Assembly: GCA_043810515.1 (NCBI GenBank)
Contig: JBDRNZ010000036.1
Location: forward strand, 1 to 43,666
Reading direction: 5' to 3'
DNA: 43,666 nucleotides
DNA from: WJKQ01 sp043810515
GTDB lineage: Bacteria; Patescibacteriota; Gracilibacteria; UBA1369; LOWO2-01-FULL-3
The position numbers and the translations under genes are program-made. Shown here piece after piece: positions 32,199 through 39,718 of this stretch (its first letter is position 1; every line of letters begins with the position of its first letter). A model generated the notes under the pieces. That model ran no database searches. It was not told the origin of the DNA and saw nothing but the letters and a program-made list of their open reading frames with translations.

Positions 32199-34202
32199 AT
32201 GAAAACTAATTTATCGACCATGCCTGAAAATACAGAGAATTTAAAATCAGCCAAAGCTCTGTATCTTGACGTGAGTGGAGGCAGACATGATGTGCAGGAA
32301 AGGCTGAGTGGGCTGTATGATAACCTTAACTCTGTGCTTGACGGAAACGGAGAATTTTGTCCGGAAACGCAGAGGCCGCTGTTTAATCTCGCTGGGCAGG
32401 AAGTTTTTGAGGCGAAATTAGCGGAACTGCTTGGTGAAAATATGGATTCGTATCAAATTGCACAGTTTGCCGACTTTTATTCCGGTGAAGACTCTATGAT
32501 GATTTTGCGTGGGATTTTGTCCCATATCGAAGCTGTAGGAATGGAGGTGCGCGGTGGCGGAGATGGATCTATGGAAATTATTATTCCAGGCAGAGACTTT
32601 GTACGGATCAGTGGCGACGGAAAAGTTTTGTCATGCGAGGTTCAAGCGGCTGTAGGCGCCGATGCTTTTCATTATTTATCATGCTATCTAAAACAGGATC
32701 TAGCTGCGGTTTTAAAGAGGGATGGTAAATTTATGTACGCTCTTGATATTTCCGTTTTTGAAAAGACGCCAAAGGACAAAGAGGGGAGGAATTCGTATCT
32801 CGGCAGAGATATTGTTGATTTTCATGGCAGGGCGCCGAATTTCGGGCCGATGATGAAAAATTTATTAGGCAAAATTATCGGAGCTTTCGAAGTCGGCAAA
32901 CTCGATATGCTTACCGTAGACCTTCGCGGTTCGAACGTTTATCCGACGGATGGATCTTCAAACGTTAGCAGGTTCGAAAGAGATAGGTTTATTCCTTTGC
33001 GCGTGGCGGATGAGCGGCTTGTTGGATTTCTTGGCGTTGCCGATGTGTTTTTTCAGAATGAAGACGTGACGGAAAGTCCGTTTGAAGGGGGCGAATATCA
33101 CGAGGACATTGCTACCCAGACGGACTTGTTAAAGAGAAAGTGTTTCGCGGAATTGGGACGGAGGCCCCTGTCTTTGCTTTTAGAGGATTGCGACGAAGAA
33201 GGGAAACTTGAGGCGGTTGAGGAATTACTTGACGGTAAAGATTTATATTTTGATGAGATTTTGCGCGTGGCGGCTGAATTTAACGAGAGGCGGCATGGAG
33301 GAAAAATTGATCTGTATGGGATCAGTTATATTTCTGACAAGTGTGTTAACGATTGTGCATATTGTGGACACAGTACGCGTATAGATCATGCGAGGAGCAC
33401 TCTTTCCGAAGACGAGATGTATAGGGATTTTGAAGCGGTTTTAAAACATTCTCCTGAAGAATTCTGTATTCTTGCCGGAGAGAATCAGGGGTCGGTTGAT
33501 AACTGCATCCTAGCATTGAACGTTGCAGGGGACGTTAATAGGGCTTGTGGAGAGCCATTGCAGCGTATCACTTTTAATGTTGCACCGATGACCTCTGAAA
33601 ATTTTGGAAGAATTGTTGCTGCGAATGACACGGGGCTGCCTTTGCAGTATCGAATTTTTCAGGAAACCTACGACGGGGATGTTTATGCCGCACTCCACAC
33701 GAGGGGGCCAAAGGCCGATTTTGACAATCGTGCTAATGCTCAGAATAACGCATTGCGTGCAGGATTTGACGAAGTAGGACTGGGCGTGCTTCTGGGGATT
33801 AACGATAAGAAGGGCGGACATGATCTTGATATCCTGTCGTTGATTGCGCATGCGTATGAAATAAAGAAACTGCATGGAAATTTTCCATGCAGCGTTTCTA
33901 TTCCACGCCATCAGCCTGTTGCCGGTTATGATTTTGTGACACCTAGTCCCGTGGATGACGAAACGTATGTTTTTTATCATGCACTTCTGAGGCTGGCTCT
34001 TCCGGAAACAAAGATCGTAATAACAAGCAGGGAAACGCCGGAGGTGCTTAAAAGGCTGGAATCGCTCATTAACATACGCGACCTGGCGCCGAGGCCCGGA
34101 GTTGGTGGAAATTTCAGGTCAGCGGATTTTCAGAATGAGCTGGGGGATAGTAGAACGGCGGAAGAGATTATTAAAGATTTGCGTTTGAGAATGAAAAGAT
34201 GA
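32199..34202 (+). CDS. ThiH/HydG-like radical SAM protein with a novel N-terminal region
   Basis: 667 residues. The C-terminal half (about 360-667) is a radical SAM enzyme. The CxxxCxxC cluster motif is Cys382, Cys386 and Cys389 in DKCVNDCAYCGHS. Downstream motifs match the ThiH/HydG (tyrosine-lyase) group: FQETYDGDVYAALH, GPKADFDNR, GFDEVGLGVLLGI and SVSIPRHQPVAGYDF. HydG's extra C-terminal Cys cluster is absent, so it is closer to ThiH in layout. ThiH and HydG are about 370-470 residues. Here some 350 extra N-terminal residues of unknown fold precede the domain (SYLGRDIVDFHGRAP, PLRVADERLVGFLGVADVFF). No thiamine or hydrogenase genes are in the window. The reaction is therefore open. The gene follows a terminator and precedes ssrA. 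Confidence 0.85.
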   Translation: MKTNLSTMPENTENLKSAKALYLDVSGGRHDVQERLSGLYDNLNSVLDGNGEFCPETQRPLFNLAGQEVFEAKLAELLGENMDSYQIAQFADFYSGEDSMMILRGILSHIEAVGMEVRGGGDGSMEIIIPGRDFVRISGDGKVLSCEVQAAVGADAFHYLSCYLKQDLAAVLKRDGKFMYALDISVFEKTPKDKEGRNSYLGRDIVDFHGRAPNFGPMMKNLLGKIIGAFEVGKLDMLTVDLRGSNVYPTDGSSNVSRFERDRFIPLRVADERLVGFLGVADVFFQNEDVTESPFEGGEYHEDIATQTDLLKRKCFAELGRRPLSLLLEDCDEEGKLEAVEELLDGKDLYFDEILRVAAEFNERRHGGKIDLYGISYISDKCVNDCAYCGHSTRIDHARSTLSEDEMYRDFEAVLKHSPEEFCILAGENQGSVDNCILALNVAGDVNRACGEPLQRITFNVAPMTSENFGRIVAANDTGLPLQYRIFQETYDGDVYAALHTRGPKADFDNRANAQNNALRAGFDEVGLGVLLGINDKKGGHDLDILSLIAHAYEIKKLHGNFPCSVSIPRHQPVAGYDFVTPSPVDDETYVFYHALLRLALPETKIVITSRETPEVLKRLESLINIRDLAPRPGVGGNFRSADFQNELGDSRTAEEIIKDLRLRMKR

Positions 34203-34209
34203 GGATGAA

Positions 34210-34236
34210 GCCGCCGCCGGATTTGCCGGCGGCGGC
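34210..34236 (+). terminator. Strong GC hairpin after the radical SAM gene
   Basis: An 11-bp perfect stem GCCGCCGCCGG / CCGGCGGCGGC with loop ATTTG begins 8 bases after the TGA. There is no T-run, so it may be a 3' stabiliser or a Rho-type/atypical terminator. It ends 1 base before the ssrA -35 element. Confidence 0.55.
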
Positions 34237-34237
34237 G

Positions 34238-34266
34238 TTGACTAAAGCAAAGAATGTATTTATAAT
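34238..34266 (+). promoter_or_regulatory. Promoter of ssrA
   Basis: TTGACT (34238-34243), a 17-base spacer and perfect TATAAT (34261-34266). It is among the strongest promoters in the window. The mature RNA begins 30 bases after the -10. Confidence 0.85.
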
Positions 34267-34296
34267 AATCTAGCTTTTCCGGTTCTTTGACAATGT

Positions 34297-34740
34297 GGGG
34301 ATGTAAAGGTTTCGACAGGATGGCTTAGAGTTATTTGGCCGCAGTCAGGGGATTTCACTGTCTCCCCTGTCGGTCTGCCGCCAGGCAGGCCTTAAATCCG
34401 TCAGTGAAAAACAGATGCTAAAACATCTTTAAATAAGTTGGCTGCAAGACTTGCTGCAAGAGAATTTTCTCCTGCGCTGGTTCCTGTACTAGCTTAATTG
34501 TCTGATTATTTCGGACATCGTCCGTATTGCCGATATCTGCTGAGCTTTACGGGCGTCATTTAGCAGGTTAAGGTCTCAAGAACCGTTTCGGCTTGAGGCA
34601 TGAAAACCTAGAAACTAAGCGTGCCTAAGTTTTTTGCTTCTTCTTTATGCGGTATGACGAAAATTTTAGAAAAAGCTACGACTGTAGACGTCTTTAGCTC
34701 TCATCTCTGGACCCGGGTTCGAGTCCCGGCATCTCCACCA
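34297..34740 (+). ncRNA. ssrA: Transfer-messenger RNA (tmRNA)
   Basis: Rescues stalled ribosomes by adding a degradation tag. The acceptor stem pairs GGGGATG (34297-34303) with CATCTCC (34730-34736) using one G-U pair. The T-arm GGGTTCGAGTCCC and an encoded CCA end (34738-34740) are present, as is the 5' GGTTTCGACA. Pseudoknot 1 is clear: CAGGGGA/TCCCCTG (34346-34352 with 34363-34369) and TTTCACTG/CAGTGAAA (34353-34360 with 34402-34409), with an extra hairpin at 34372-34391 between them. The tag frame starts at GCT 34417, after the AG at -4/-3 seen in other tmRNAs, and ends at TAA 34495-34497. The 26-residue tag begins AKTSLNK and ends PALVPVLA, longer than the E. coli 10-residue tag. The overall length of 444 nucleotides is slightly large. 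Confidence 0.96.
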
Positions 34741-34756
34741 AAAAAATCAGGGCTTT

Positions 34757-35143
34757 TTAGGCGATGAATCCGAAATATCCCACGACAAGTCCGAGGACAA
34801 GCAGGATTATGCCGTAAACCAATGGTGCGTTTTTGCCTTTTACCAAACGGCTCGCGAGAGACATCATCGGTCTTGGAAGGAGCAGCAGCAGGACTCCTTT
34901 TACCAATGCTAGCCAGCCGAGAACTGTTATTATAACGGACCAGTCTTTTATCCAGACATTGTGACTTTCAACCAAGATAAAACCAATGAGGAGAGCAAGC
35001 AGGCCGCCCAAATAGATTGTCGCAGGGGCCTTTACGATGGTCTTGGTCATTTTGTGGTAGTAGACCCGGTCGATCAGCATACCGAGACCGATTGCGACGA
35101 AGAGTAGCGCGAAGAATTTCGCGATGAAAACAGAGATTTCCAT
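34757..35143 (-). CDS. Small integral membrane protein, four predicted TM segments
   Basis: 128 residues with four hydrophobic stretches: about 5-25 (VFIAKFFALLFVAIGLGMLI), 41-59 (ATIYLGGLLALLIGFILVE), 70-90 (VIITVLGWLALVKGVLLLLL) and 108-127 (LVYGIILLVLGLVVGYFGFIA). No signal for enzymatic function and no conserved charged pair inside the membrane is seen. I do not recognise the family. It lies convergent to ssrA and downstream of the 715-residue gene, but a possible terminator and its own TATAAT separate them. Confidence 0.75.
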   Translation of the reverse strand: MEISVFIAKFFALLFVAIGLGMLIDRVYYHKMTKTIVKAPATIYLGGLLALLIGFILVESHNVWIKDWSVIITVLGWLALVKGVLLLLLPRPMMSLASRLVKGKNAPLVYGIILLVLGLVVGYFGFIA

Positions 35144-35158
35144 GGGGACGAGGGTTAG

Positions 35159-35164
35159 ATTATA
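35159..35164 (-). promoter_or_regulatory. -10 element of the small membrane protein gene
   Basis: A perfect TATAAT on the minus strand, 15 bases before the ATG at 35143, predicts a leader of under 10 bases. The -35 region is unclear (CTGACA is 19 bases upstream). Confidence 0.5.
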
Positions 35165-35195
35165 TGTAAAAATTATTTCTGCTTGTCAGGATAAC

Positions 35196-35215
35196 AAAAA
35201 GGCGGGAGTTTCGCC
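35196..35215 (-). terminator. Possible weak terminator after the 715-residue gene
   Basis: On the minus strand, a 4-bp GGCG/CGCC stem with a 7-base loop is followed by TTTTT. It begins 4 bases after the stop codon. The short stem makes this tentative. Confidence 0.35.
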
Positions 35216-35218
35216 AGT

Positions 35219-37366
35219 TTATTCGGCGATCCACTCTGCCTCGATGCGGAATTCGCCGAGAGGCTGGTTTTTGAACTGGTCGAGGGGCCAGGTCTTTATA
35301 ACTGCTTTTTTCCCGTCGGAGTTTCTCTGGATGATAATTTCGTAGATTGGTTTTGGCGTGACTTTCCATCCTTCGTTTTCGAGTGCCGTTGTGGTTTTTT
35401 TGAAATCCACCAGCGTCAGTTTTCTTCCGAATGTGGACTTGTAAATAATGACCGGAACGACCGGCGGGGATTCCGGGGCCACTTCGGGGGTGAGGTCGGG
35501 CGTTGGCGCTGTGATGTCGGGCGGTGACGCGATGTCGGGCGCTTCAAGGTTGGTTTGTATTTCTGTCGCTATGTCGCGTGCCGTGTCACTTGCTATGTCT
35601 GTCGTAGTGTCCGGACCAGGTGGCGCTATGTGAACTGTTGCAGTTACCTTGATGTCGGTCGACCTTGCGGGAGTGTAGGGAACCGGAGGGTTTTTTCTTC
35701 CCTGGAGATAATAACCTGTGACTGCGCCTGTTATGACGCCGAGAGCTGCCGCGGCAAGGACGTTTCTTCTTGTTGCGCCCGTGGTGGCGAGGGGTGTCTG
35801 TTGAGTGGCTTCTTTCTGGGCGGGACGAATAAATTCGGCCGTTAATGTGTCGATAATTTGTTTTATTATCTCGTCGGCTTGACATTTTTGTTCATCGGTT
35901 GGCAGGGTCATGTCTGCCCAATTTAACTGTTCTCTAAGCTTGTCCACGCTTGTTTGTCTGGCGCATCTTCTTGCGAGTCTGGTTATGCATTCCGTTGTGC
36001 CTCTTTCTGCGATGTCGTCGTCCTGGCATTGATTCAGCCTGCTTTCAAGTTCTTCAGCTACCACGTCAAGGAGCAGAACGGTGATCATGTGAGTGGACGA
36101 TATATTTCCCAGCGATCTTGATATGTTTAGGAGGTGCTCGATTTCATCTCGGTCTACAGTTATGACATCTCTCCCTATCAGCCTTCCAATATGACGGCCG
36201 AGGCTGGAGATGGGGGATATCGAATACATTGCAGGGACGGCCTCCGGAGGGCTGGTCGTGACGACGTTGTGGAAAGCTATATACGCTCTCATAAGGCCAT
36301 CTCTTTCGCTCTCGCCCAGGCCCTGGGAGAACTCGATGGCATTTTCTACGCTTACCTGTTTGCCGTTTATAGTTATACTTGTTTTGCCTGCAAGAATTGC
36401 TTCGTTTATCCGGAGGGCTTCTATGGATAATCTTTGAGCTGTTTTCGAAAGGCCCGCTCTGTCAGCTGTGGCGGGGGGTTGAGTGGTCTGCGGCGGGTTT
36501 TGACTATTGTCTATTCCCATGAGTTTTTCAATTGTTCTTATAAGATTTTGGATCGCGGTGTATTCGTCTGTACCCGAGGGGAGGGTTCCGTCGTATGCCA
36601 GGGTTTTTAGTCCAAGCGAGTCGGCCATGTCTTGAATAATGTTGTAATCCAGCGTACTGGCCTGTTCCGGCATGGCTTGTTCAAAACGGTCTGCATTGTT
36701 TAGCGTTACGATAAATTCGGTCGCGAGTCCGTGGCGATGGTTAACTTCCAGCCTATTTTCTTTCAATATAGCCTGAAGCATTGGAATTTCTTCACTTGTT
36801 CCGTCCCTGTATACGTATTCTCTCGTGGTTTTTATTGCCGCGAGAAAGGTTTTATAAATTCTTCTTGGATTATTGTGCCATTGTTTTTGTCTTTCTTCGT
36901 CAAATAAATTTAAAAGTATCGTTATCAGGTCGCTTGTGCGAAAGTCACTTTTTATGAGTGGACATTCTGTTTGCTGCGGTTGTATACCTATTCTATCTGC
37001 CTCTGTTTCTATTTCCTCCTGTCGTATGCTGGTTTGTTCCGAAACAAAGCTTGGGACTGTGAGCCTTTTGTGTCTGACGGCTCGCAGTAGCAGTTTCTTG
37101 AGAAATTTTTCAAGGAGTGTTTTTTTCAGGGCTTCCGGCAGGTCGCAAGACAAGAGGACGTCCAGAATCGGACCTTGTCCGTATTGTGAAAATACATAGG
37201 TGTCGCCGAGCTCGATCGCTGTCTCCAGTTCCAGCCCAAACTCGGTATTTTTGTCTAGGTGTCCATTACCGGTTTCGATTTTTTTCGGGTTAAAGAAGGG
37301 GGCATTATATGCAAGAGATTGACATATTGCAAGGTTTTGTGTTAATAAGGCCTCTACATTATTCAA
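35219..37366 (-). CDS. Membrane-anchored protein of unknown function, 715 residues
   Basis: I do not recognise this protein. The start is TTG at 37366, since no ATG lies near it; the true start could differ. The N-terminal 500 residues are mixed helical and likely cytoplasmic, with charged segments such as RQEEIETEADRIG and RDEIEHLLNISRSLG. One transmembrane segment lies at about 535-555 (RRNVLAAAALGVITGAVTGYYLQG). An Asp/Thr/Pro/Ala-rich linker follows (DIASDTARDIATE, DIASPPDITAPTPDLTPEVAPESPP). A small C-terminal domain (about 640-715) is presumably outside. This layout resembles a transmembrane signalling or regulatory protein. It is divergent from the membrane sigma-like gene, with start codons only 7 bases apart and each promoter within the other's coding region, so they may be co-regulated partners. 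Confidence 0.75.
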   Translation of the reverse strand: MNNVEALLTQNLAICQSLAYNAPFFNPKKIETGNGHLDKNTEFGLELETAIELGDTYVFSQYGQGPILDVLLSCDLPEALKKTLLEKFLKKLLLRAVRHKRLTVPSFVSEQTSIRQEEIETEADRIGIQPQQTECPLIKSDFRTSDLITILLNLFDEERQKQWHNNPRRIYKTFLAAIKTTREYVYRDGTSEEIPMLQAILKENRLEVNHRHGLATEFIVTLNNADRFEQAMPEQASTLDYNIIQDMADSLGLKTLAYDGTLPSGTDEYTAIQNLIRTIEKLMGIDNSQNPPQTTQPPATADRAGLSKTAQRLSIEALRINEAILAGKTSITINGKQVSVENAIEFSQGLGESERDGLMRAYIAFHNVVTTSPPEAVPAMYSISPISSLGRHIGRLIGRDVITVDRDEIEHLLNISRSLGNISSTHMITVLLLDVVAEELESRLNQCQDDDIAERGTTECITRLARRCARQTSVDKLREQLNWADMTLPTDEQKCQADEIIKQIIDTLTAEFIRPAQKEATQQTPLATTGATRRNVLAAAALGVITGAVTGYYLQGRKNPPVPYTPARSTDIKVTATVHIAPPGPDTTTDIASDTARDIATEIQTNLEAPDIASPPDITAPTPDLTPEVAPESPPVVPVIIYKSTFGRKLTLVDFKKTTTALENEGWKVTPKPIYEIIIQRNSDGKKAVIKTWPLDQFKNQPLGEFRIEAEWIAE
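37319..37347 (+). promoter_or_regulatory. Promoter of the sigma-like gene
   Basis: A perfect TTGACA (37319-37324), a 17-base spacer and TTAATA (37342-37347), 26 bases before the ATG. It lies inside the first codons of the divergent 715-residue gene. Confidence 0.7.
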
Positions 37367-37373
37367 ATGTTTT

Positions 37374-38684
37374 ATGGATCTGCATGTTGAAAGGCAATGT
37401 ATTGAGGATATGAAGGCCGGAAAGCCCGGCCAGTTTCTGCTTCTGTTTGATGCGAATTTCGACGACCTTTACCGGTATGTCGCGAGAAGGGTTTATGAGA
37501 GACAGGACGTTGAAAGAATAGTGCGACTGACTTTTCTTGACGCGCTTGGGCAGATTCAAAATACGCCCATGGATATCGGCTATGTCGTGTGGCTTTACGG
37601 CCTTGCGCGTCCGCGCGTGTGGGAATCTATAAGTAAATCCAGTTTTCCGCAGAAGCAGGGGCTGATTTCCATTGAAGAAAAAAAAGAAGAAAAGAAAGGG
37701 GAAAAGGGATCAGCGACGGACGATTTTATTCAAAAGGCCGACAAAATGATTTCCAAACTTTCCATGGAGGAAAGGGAAATTCTCAGGCTTAAATTTTTTG
37801 AAGAAGTTACGGATGGGGACGTGACTGTGGTCTTGGGAATTGAGGAGGGAACTATCGGATCGAAAATTTACAGGGTTTTAAAACGCGCGCATTTTCTGCT
37901 TTTCGGCGAGAGTAAGGATAGACAGGGTGTGTATTTTGGTGAACTAAGCGGTGGGCTTGAGAAGATGCGTGAAATGGAAAAGATCGAAATTCCAGCTGTA
38001 TTCAAATTAAGCCTGAAGGTAGATCTTACAAACAGAATCGAGAAAAAAGATTTTGCCATAAACGCTACGATTGTTGAGGAGCAGCCTGAAAAATTCGAAA
38101 AACCAAAGCCAAAAGATGCGCCTACCGGCTCAAAAGATCCCGCCAAGATATTTGTTGAGGCGGTGAGGGAAATGAGGGAGGAGGAAGCCGTGAAGAGCGC
38201 GAAGCTGACGGAGAAATATAAAAGACGCGAAAGGGTTTATGATTTTATGGACAGGTGGAAAGCGGCTTTTGCGCTTATTCCTGCGCTGGCGATAGTGGTT
38301 GTCGCGGTGATTGTGGTTCTATCGCTTTTGCATTTTCAATCTAAAATAGAAAGAGGCTACCAGAATCGATGCAGTATCGAGGTGTCTTTCAATGGTGATT
38401 TCAGCGACAGTGAAATGAGAAGTATCAACAGCGGAATCAGCGACAGACTTTGCGGACACTTTGCGGTTGAAAGTCTTAGTCTGAACAAAGTCGAAGATGG
38501 GGTTGTCGAGGCCGAGGTTAAAATTTCCGACTGGCTTCTTGAGTATAAGTTTGTTAGAAAGGTTGATGAGTGGAGAATAAAAAAATATGAAAGAACTGCT
38601 GATAGCAACTTACAATCCGGGGAAGTTTCTGGAAATAACGGAAGCGATGGCCGGTATTTCTGTGAAGCCGATTTTTCTGCGTGA
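37374..38684 (+). CDS. ECF-like sigma factor fused to a transmembrane and extracytoplasmic domain
   Basis: 436 residues. Residues about 15-85 match sigma region 2 (FDDLYRYVARRVYERQDVERIV, then a WLYGLARPRVWESI segment). Residues about 122-180 match region 4 with its helix-turn-helix (KLSMEEREILRLKFFEEV, VTVVLGIEEGTIGSKIYRVLKRA). A charged linker leads to one transmembrane segment at about 298-322 (ALIPALAIVVVAVIVVLSLLHF), then about 110 residues outside. ECF sigma factors are normally soluble and held by a separate membrane anti-sigma factor, so this looks like a tethered, one-protein version. The last 34 residues overlap rdgB in another frame after an A7 run. With one extra A the protein would end at a TGA overlapping the rdgB ATG, the arrangement seen elsewhere here. 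Confidence 0.82.
   Translation: MDLHVERQCIEDMKAGKPGQFLLLFDANFDDLYRYVARRVYERQDVERIVRLTFLDALGQIQNTPMDIGYVVWLYGLARPRVWESISKSSFPQKQGLISIEEKKEEKKGEKGSATDDFIQKADKMISKLSMEEREILRLKFFEEVTDGDVTVVLGIEEGTIGSKIYRVLKRAHFLLFGESKDRQGVYFGELSGGLEKMREMEKIEIPAVFKLSLKVDLTNRIEKKDFAINATIVEEQPEKFEKPKPKDAPTGSKDPAKIFVEAVREMREEEAVKSAKLTEKYKRRERVYDFMDRWKAAFALIPALAIVVVAVIVVLSLLHFQSKIERGYQNRCSIEVSFNGDFSDSEMRSINSGISDRLCGHFAVESLSLNKVEDGVVEAEVKISDWLLEYKFVRKVDEWRIKKYERTADSNLQSGEVSGNNGSDGRYFCEADFSA
38579..38585 (+). other. A7 run, possible slippage or indel site at the sigma-like/rdgB junction
   Basis: The sigma-like frame reads ATA AAA AAA TAT here. A -1 shift gives AAA AAA ATA TGA, stopping at 38588-38590 within the ATGA of the rdgB start. 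Either the A-run length is wrong, or slippage yields two C-termini. Confidence 0.5.
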
Positions 38685-39177
38685 CCTGGGGGTTGATAAT
38701 TTTGGCCTGGCGGAGGACGGGGTGAGTTTTCGGGAGAACGCGGAAAAGAAAGCTTTGTTTTTTGCCGAGAAAACCGGAATGCTGACTATGGCGGAGGACA
38801 GCGGAATCGTGGTGGACGCGTTGGCCGGAGAGCTCGGAGTAACAACGCGCAGATGGGGGGCGGGGGAGAACGCCTCTGATCAGGAATGGATAGAATTTTT
38901 TATGAAAAGAATGAGGGATGAGTCTTTGAGGACGGCGAAATTTGTTTGCTGCGCGTGTCTTAAGGGCGATGGTGTTTTTGAATTTTTTGAAGGCGAGACG
39001 TGGGGGAAAATTACCGAAAGACTTGAAGCTCCCATTATTCCCGGACTGCCTTTGAGTTCGTGTTTTTTGCCCGAAGGTTGTAATGAAGTTTATGCGGCTA
39101 TGTCTGAAAGCGAGAAAAATAAAATCAGCCACCGCGGGAAGGCTATGAGGGCAGTTGCCGAGTTTCTTTCAGACTAA
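38587..39177 (+). CDS. rdgB: Non-canonical purine NTP pyrophosphatase (RdgB/HAM1 family)
   Basis: Hydrolyses dITP, XTP and similar damaged purine nucleotides to monophosphates, keeping them out of nucleic acids. It has 196 residues, the usual length. The N-terminal ATYNPGKFLEI is the family's nucleotide motif (T/SxNxxK). EDGVSFRENAEKKA and AEDSGIVVDAL follow with the metal-binding acidic residues. The end ISHRGKAMRAVAEFL matches the conserved SHR motif. Two motifs diverge: the GPGxxSAR segment reads GVTTRRWGAG, and the GYDPiF segment is replaced by PGLPLSSCFLP. It overlaps the sigma-like gene upstream by 98 bases and the convergent methyltransferase by 35 bases. Confidence 0.9.
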   Translation: MKELLIATYNPGKFLEITEAMAGISVKPIFLRDLGVDNFGLAEDGVSFRENAEKKALFFAEKTGMLTMAEDSGIVVDALAGELGVTTRRWGAGENASDQEWIEFFMKRMRDESLRTAKFVCCACLKGDGVFEFFEGETWGKITERLEAPIIPGLPLSSCFLPEGCNEVYAAMSESEKNKISHRGKAMRAVAEFLSD

Positions 39178-39709
39178 GCATTAAGCCGGAGCCGATATTT
39201 AATTTTATCGAGCGGAAGCTGTGGTCGCTATTTATGATTTTTATATAATCTTTCAGCTCGTTTTTGTGCGAGATGATGTTGTCGGTTATGATCATTCCTC
39301 CTTTCGCGATACGGCTTTTGACCGCTTTGAAATAATCCATGTGTTCGTATTTTGTGGCGTCCAGGAAAATCATGTCGAATTTTTTCGGAGAAGCCGGAAG
39401 GTCTTCCGGCGCGTGTCCGAAAATCTGTGTTATAAAATCCGAAAGACCGGATGCTAGAAAATTTTTCTTTGCGAGAAGGCAACGCTTTTCGTTTGATTCC
39501 ATTGTATACAGGCGGCCTTTTGTGGCGCCAAGCGCTTCCGTTATCCAGATTCCGGAATATCCGTTTGAAGTTCCGATTTCCAGGATGGTTTTGTATTTGC
39601 GGTCGCGGATAATGAGATTTATGAAAAAACCCGTCTGCGGGGAAATATTCCAAAATTCACTGGATGATTTCTCAAGGCGATGAAGTGTCTTTTTAATTCG
39701 CGGCTTCAT
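39143..39709 (-). CDS. O-methyltransferase-like SAM-dependent methyltransferase
   Basis: 188 residues. The class I methyltransferase fold shows motif I ILEIGTSNGYSGIW (about 42-55), an acidic residue after strand 2 (YTMESNEKRC), GHAPEDL, and FDMIFLDATKYEHMDYF with the Asp typical of the family-3 (catechol-type) O-methyltransferases. ITDNIISH then follows. The start SEFWNISPQTGFFINLII fits the family entry. The substrate is unknown. It lies 9 bases after the potassium-channel gene on the same strand, so it may be co-transcribed. Its 3' end overlaps rdgB by 35 bases. Confidence 0.88.
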   Translation of the reverse strand: MKPRIKKTLHRLEKSSSEFWNISPQTGFFINLIIRDRKYKTILEIGTSNGYSGIWITEALGATKGRLYTMESNEKRCLLAKKNFLASGLSDFITQIFGHAPEDLPASPKKFDMIFLDATKYEHMDYFKAVKSRIAKGGMIITDNIISHKNELKDYIKIINSDHSFRSIKLNIGSGLMLSLKETRQLPS

Positions 39710-39718
39710 GCCTTATTT

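Noticed and set aside
34660..34740. Separate tRNA gene with the GGTTCGAGTCC arm.
   Set aside because: The T-arm and CCA pair with the 5' GGGGATG at 34297, making this the tRNA-like half of tmRNA.
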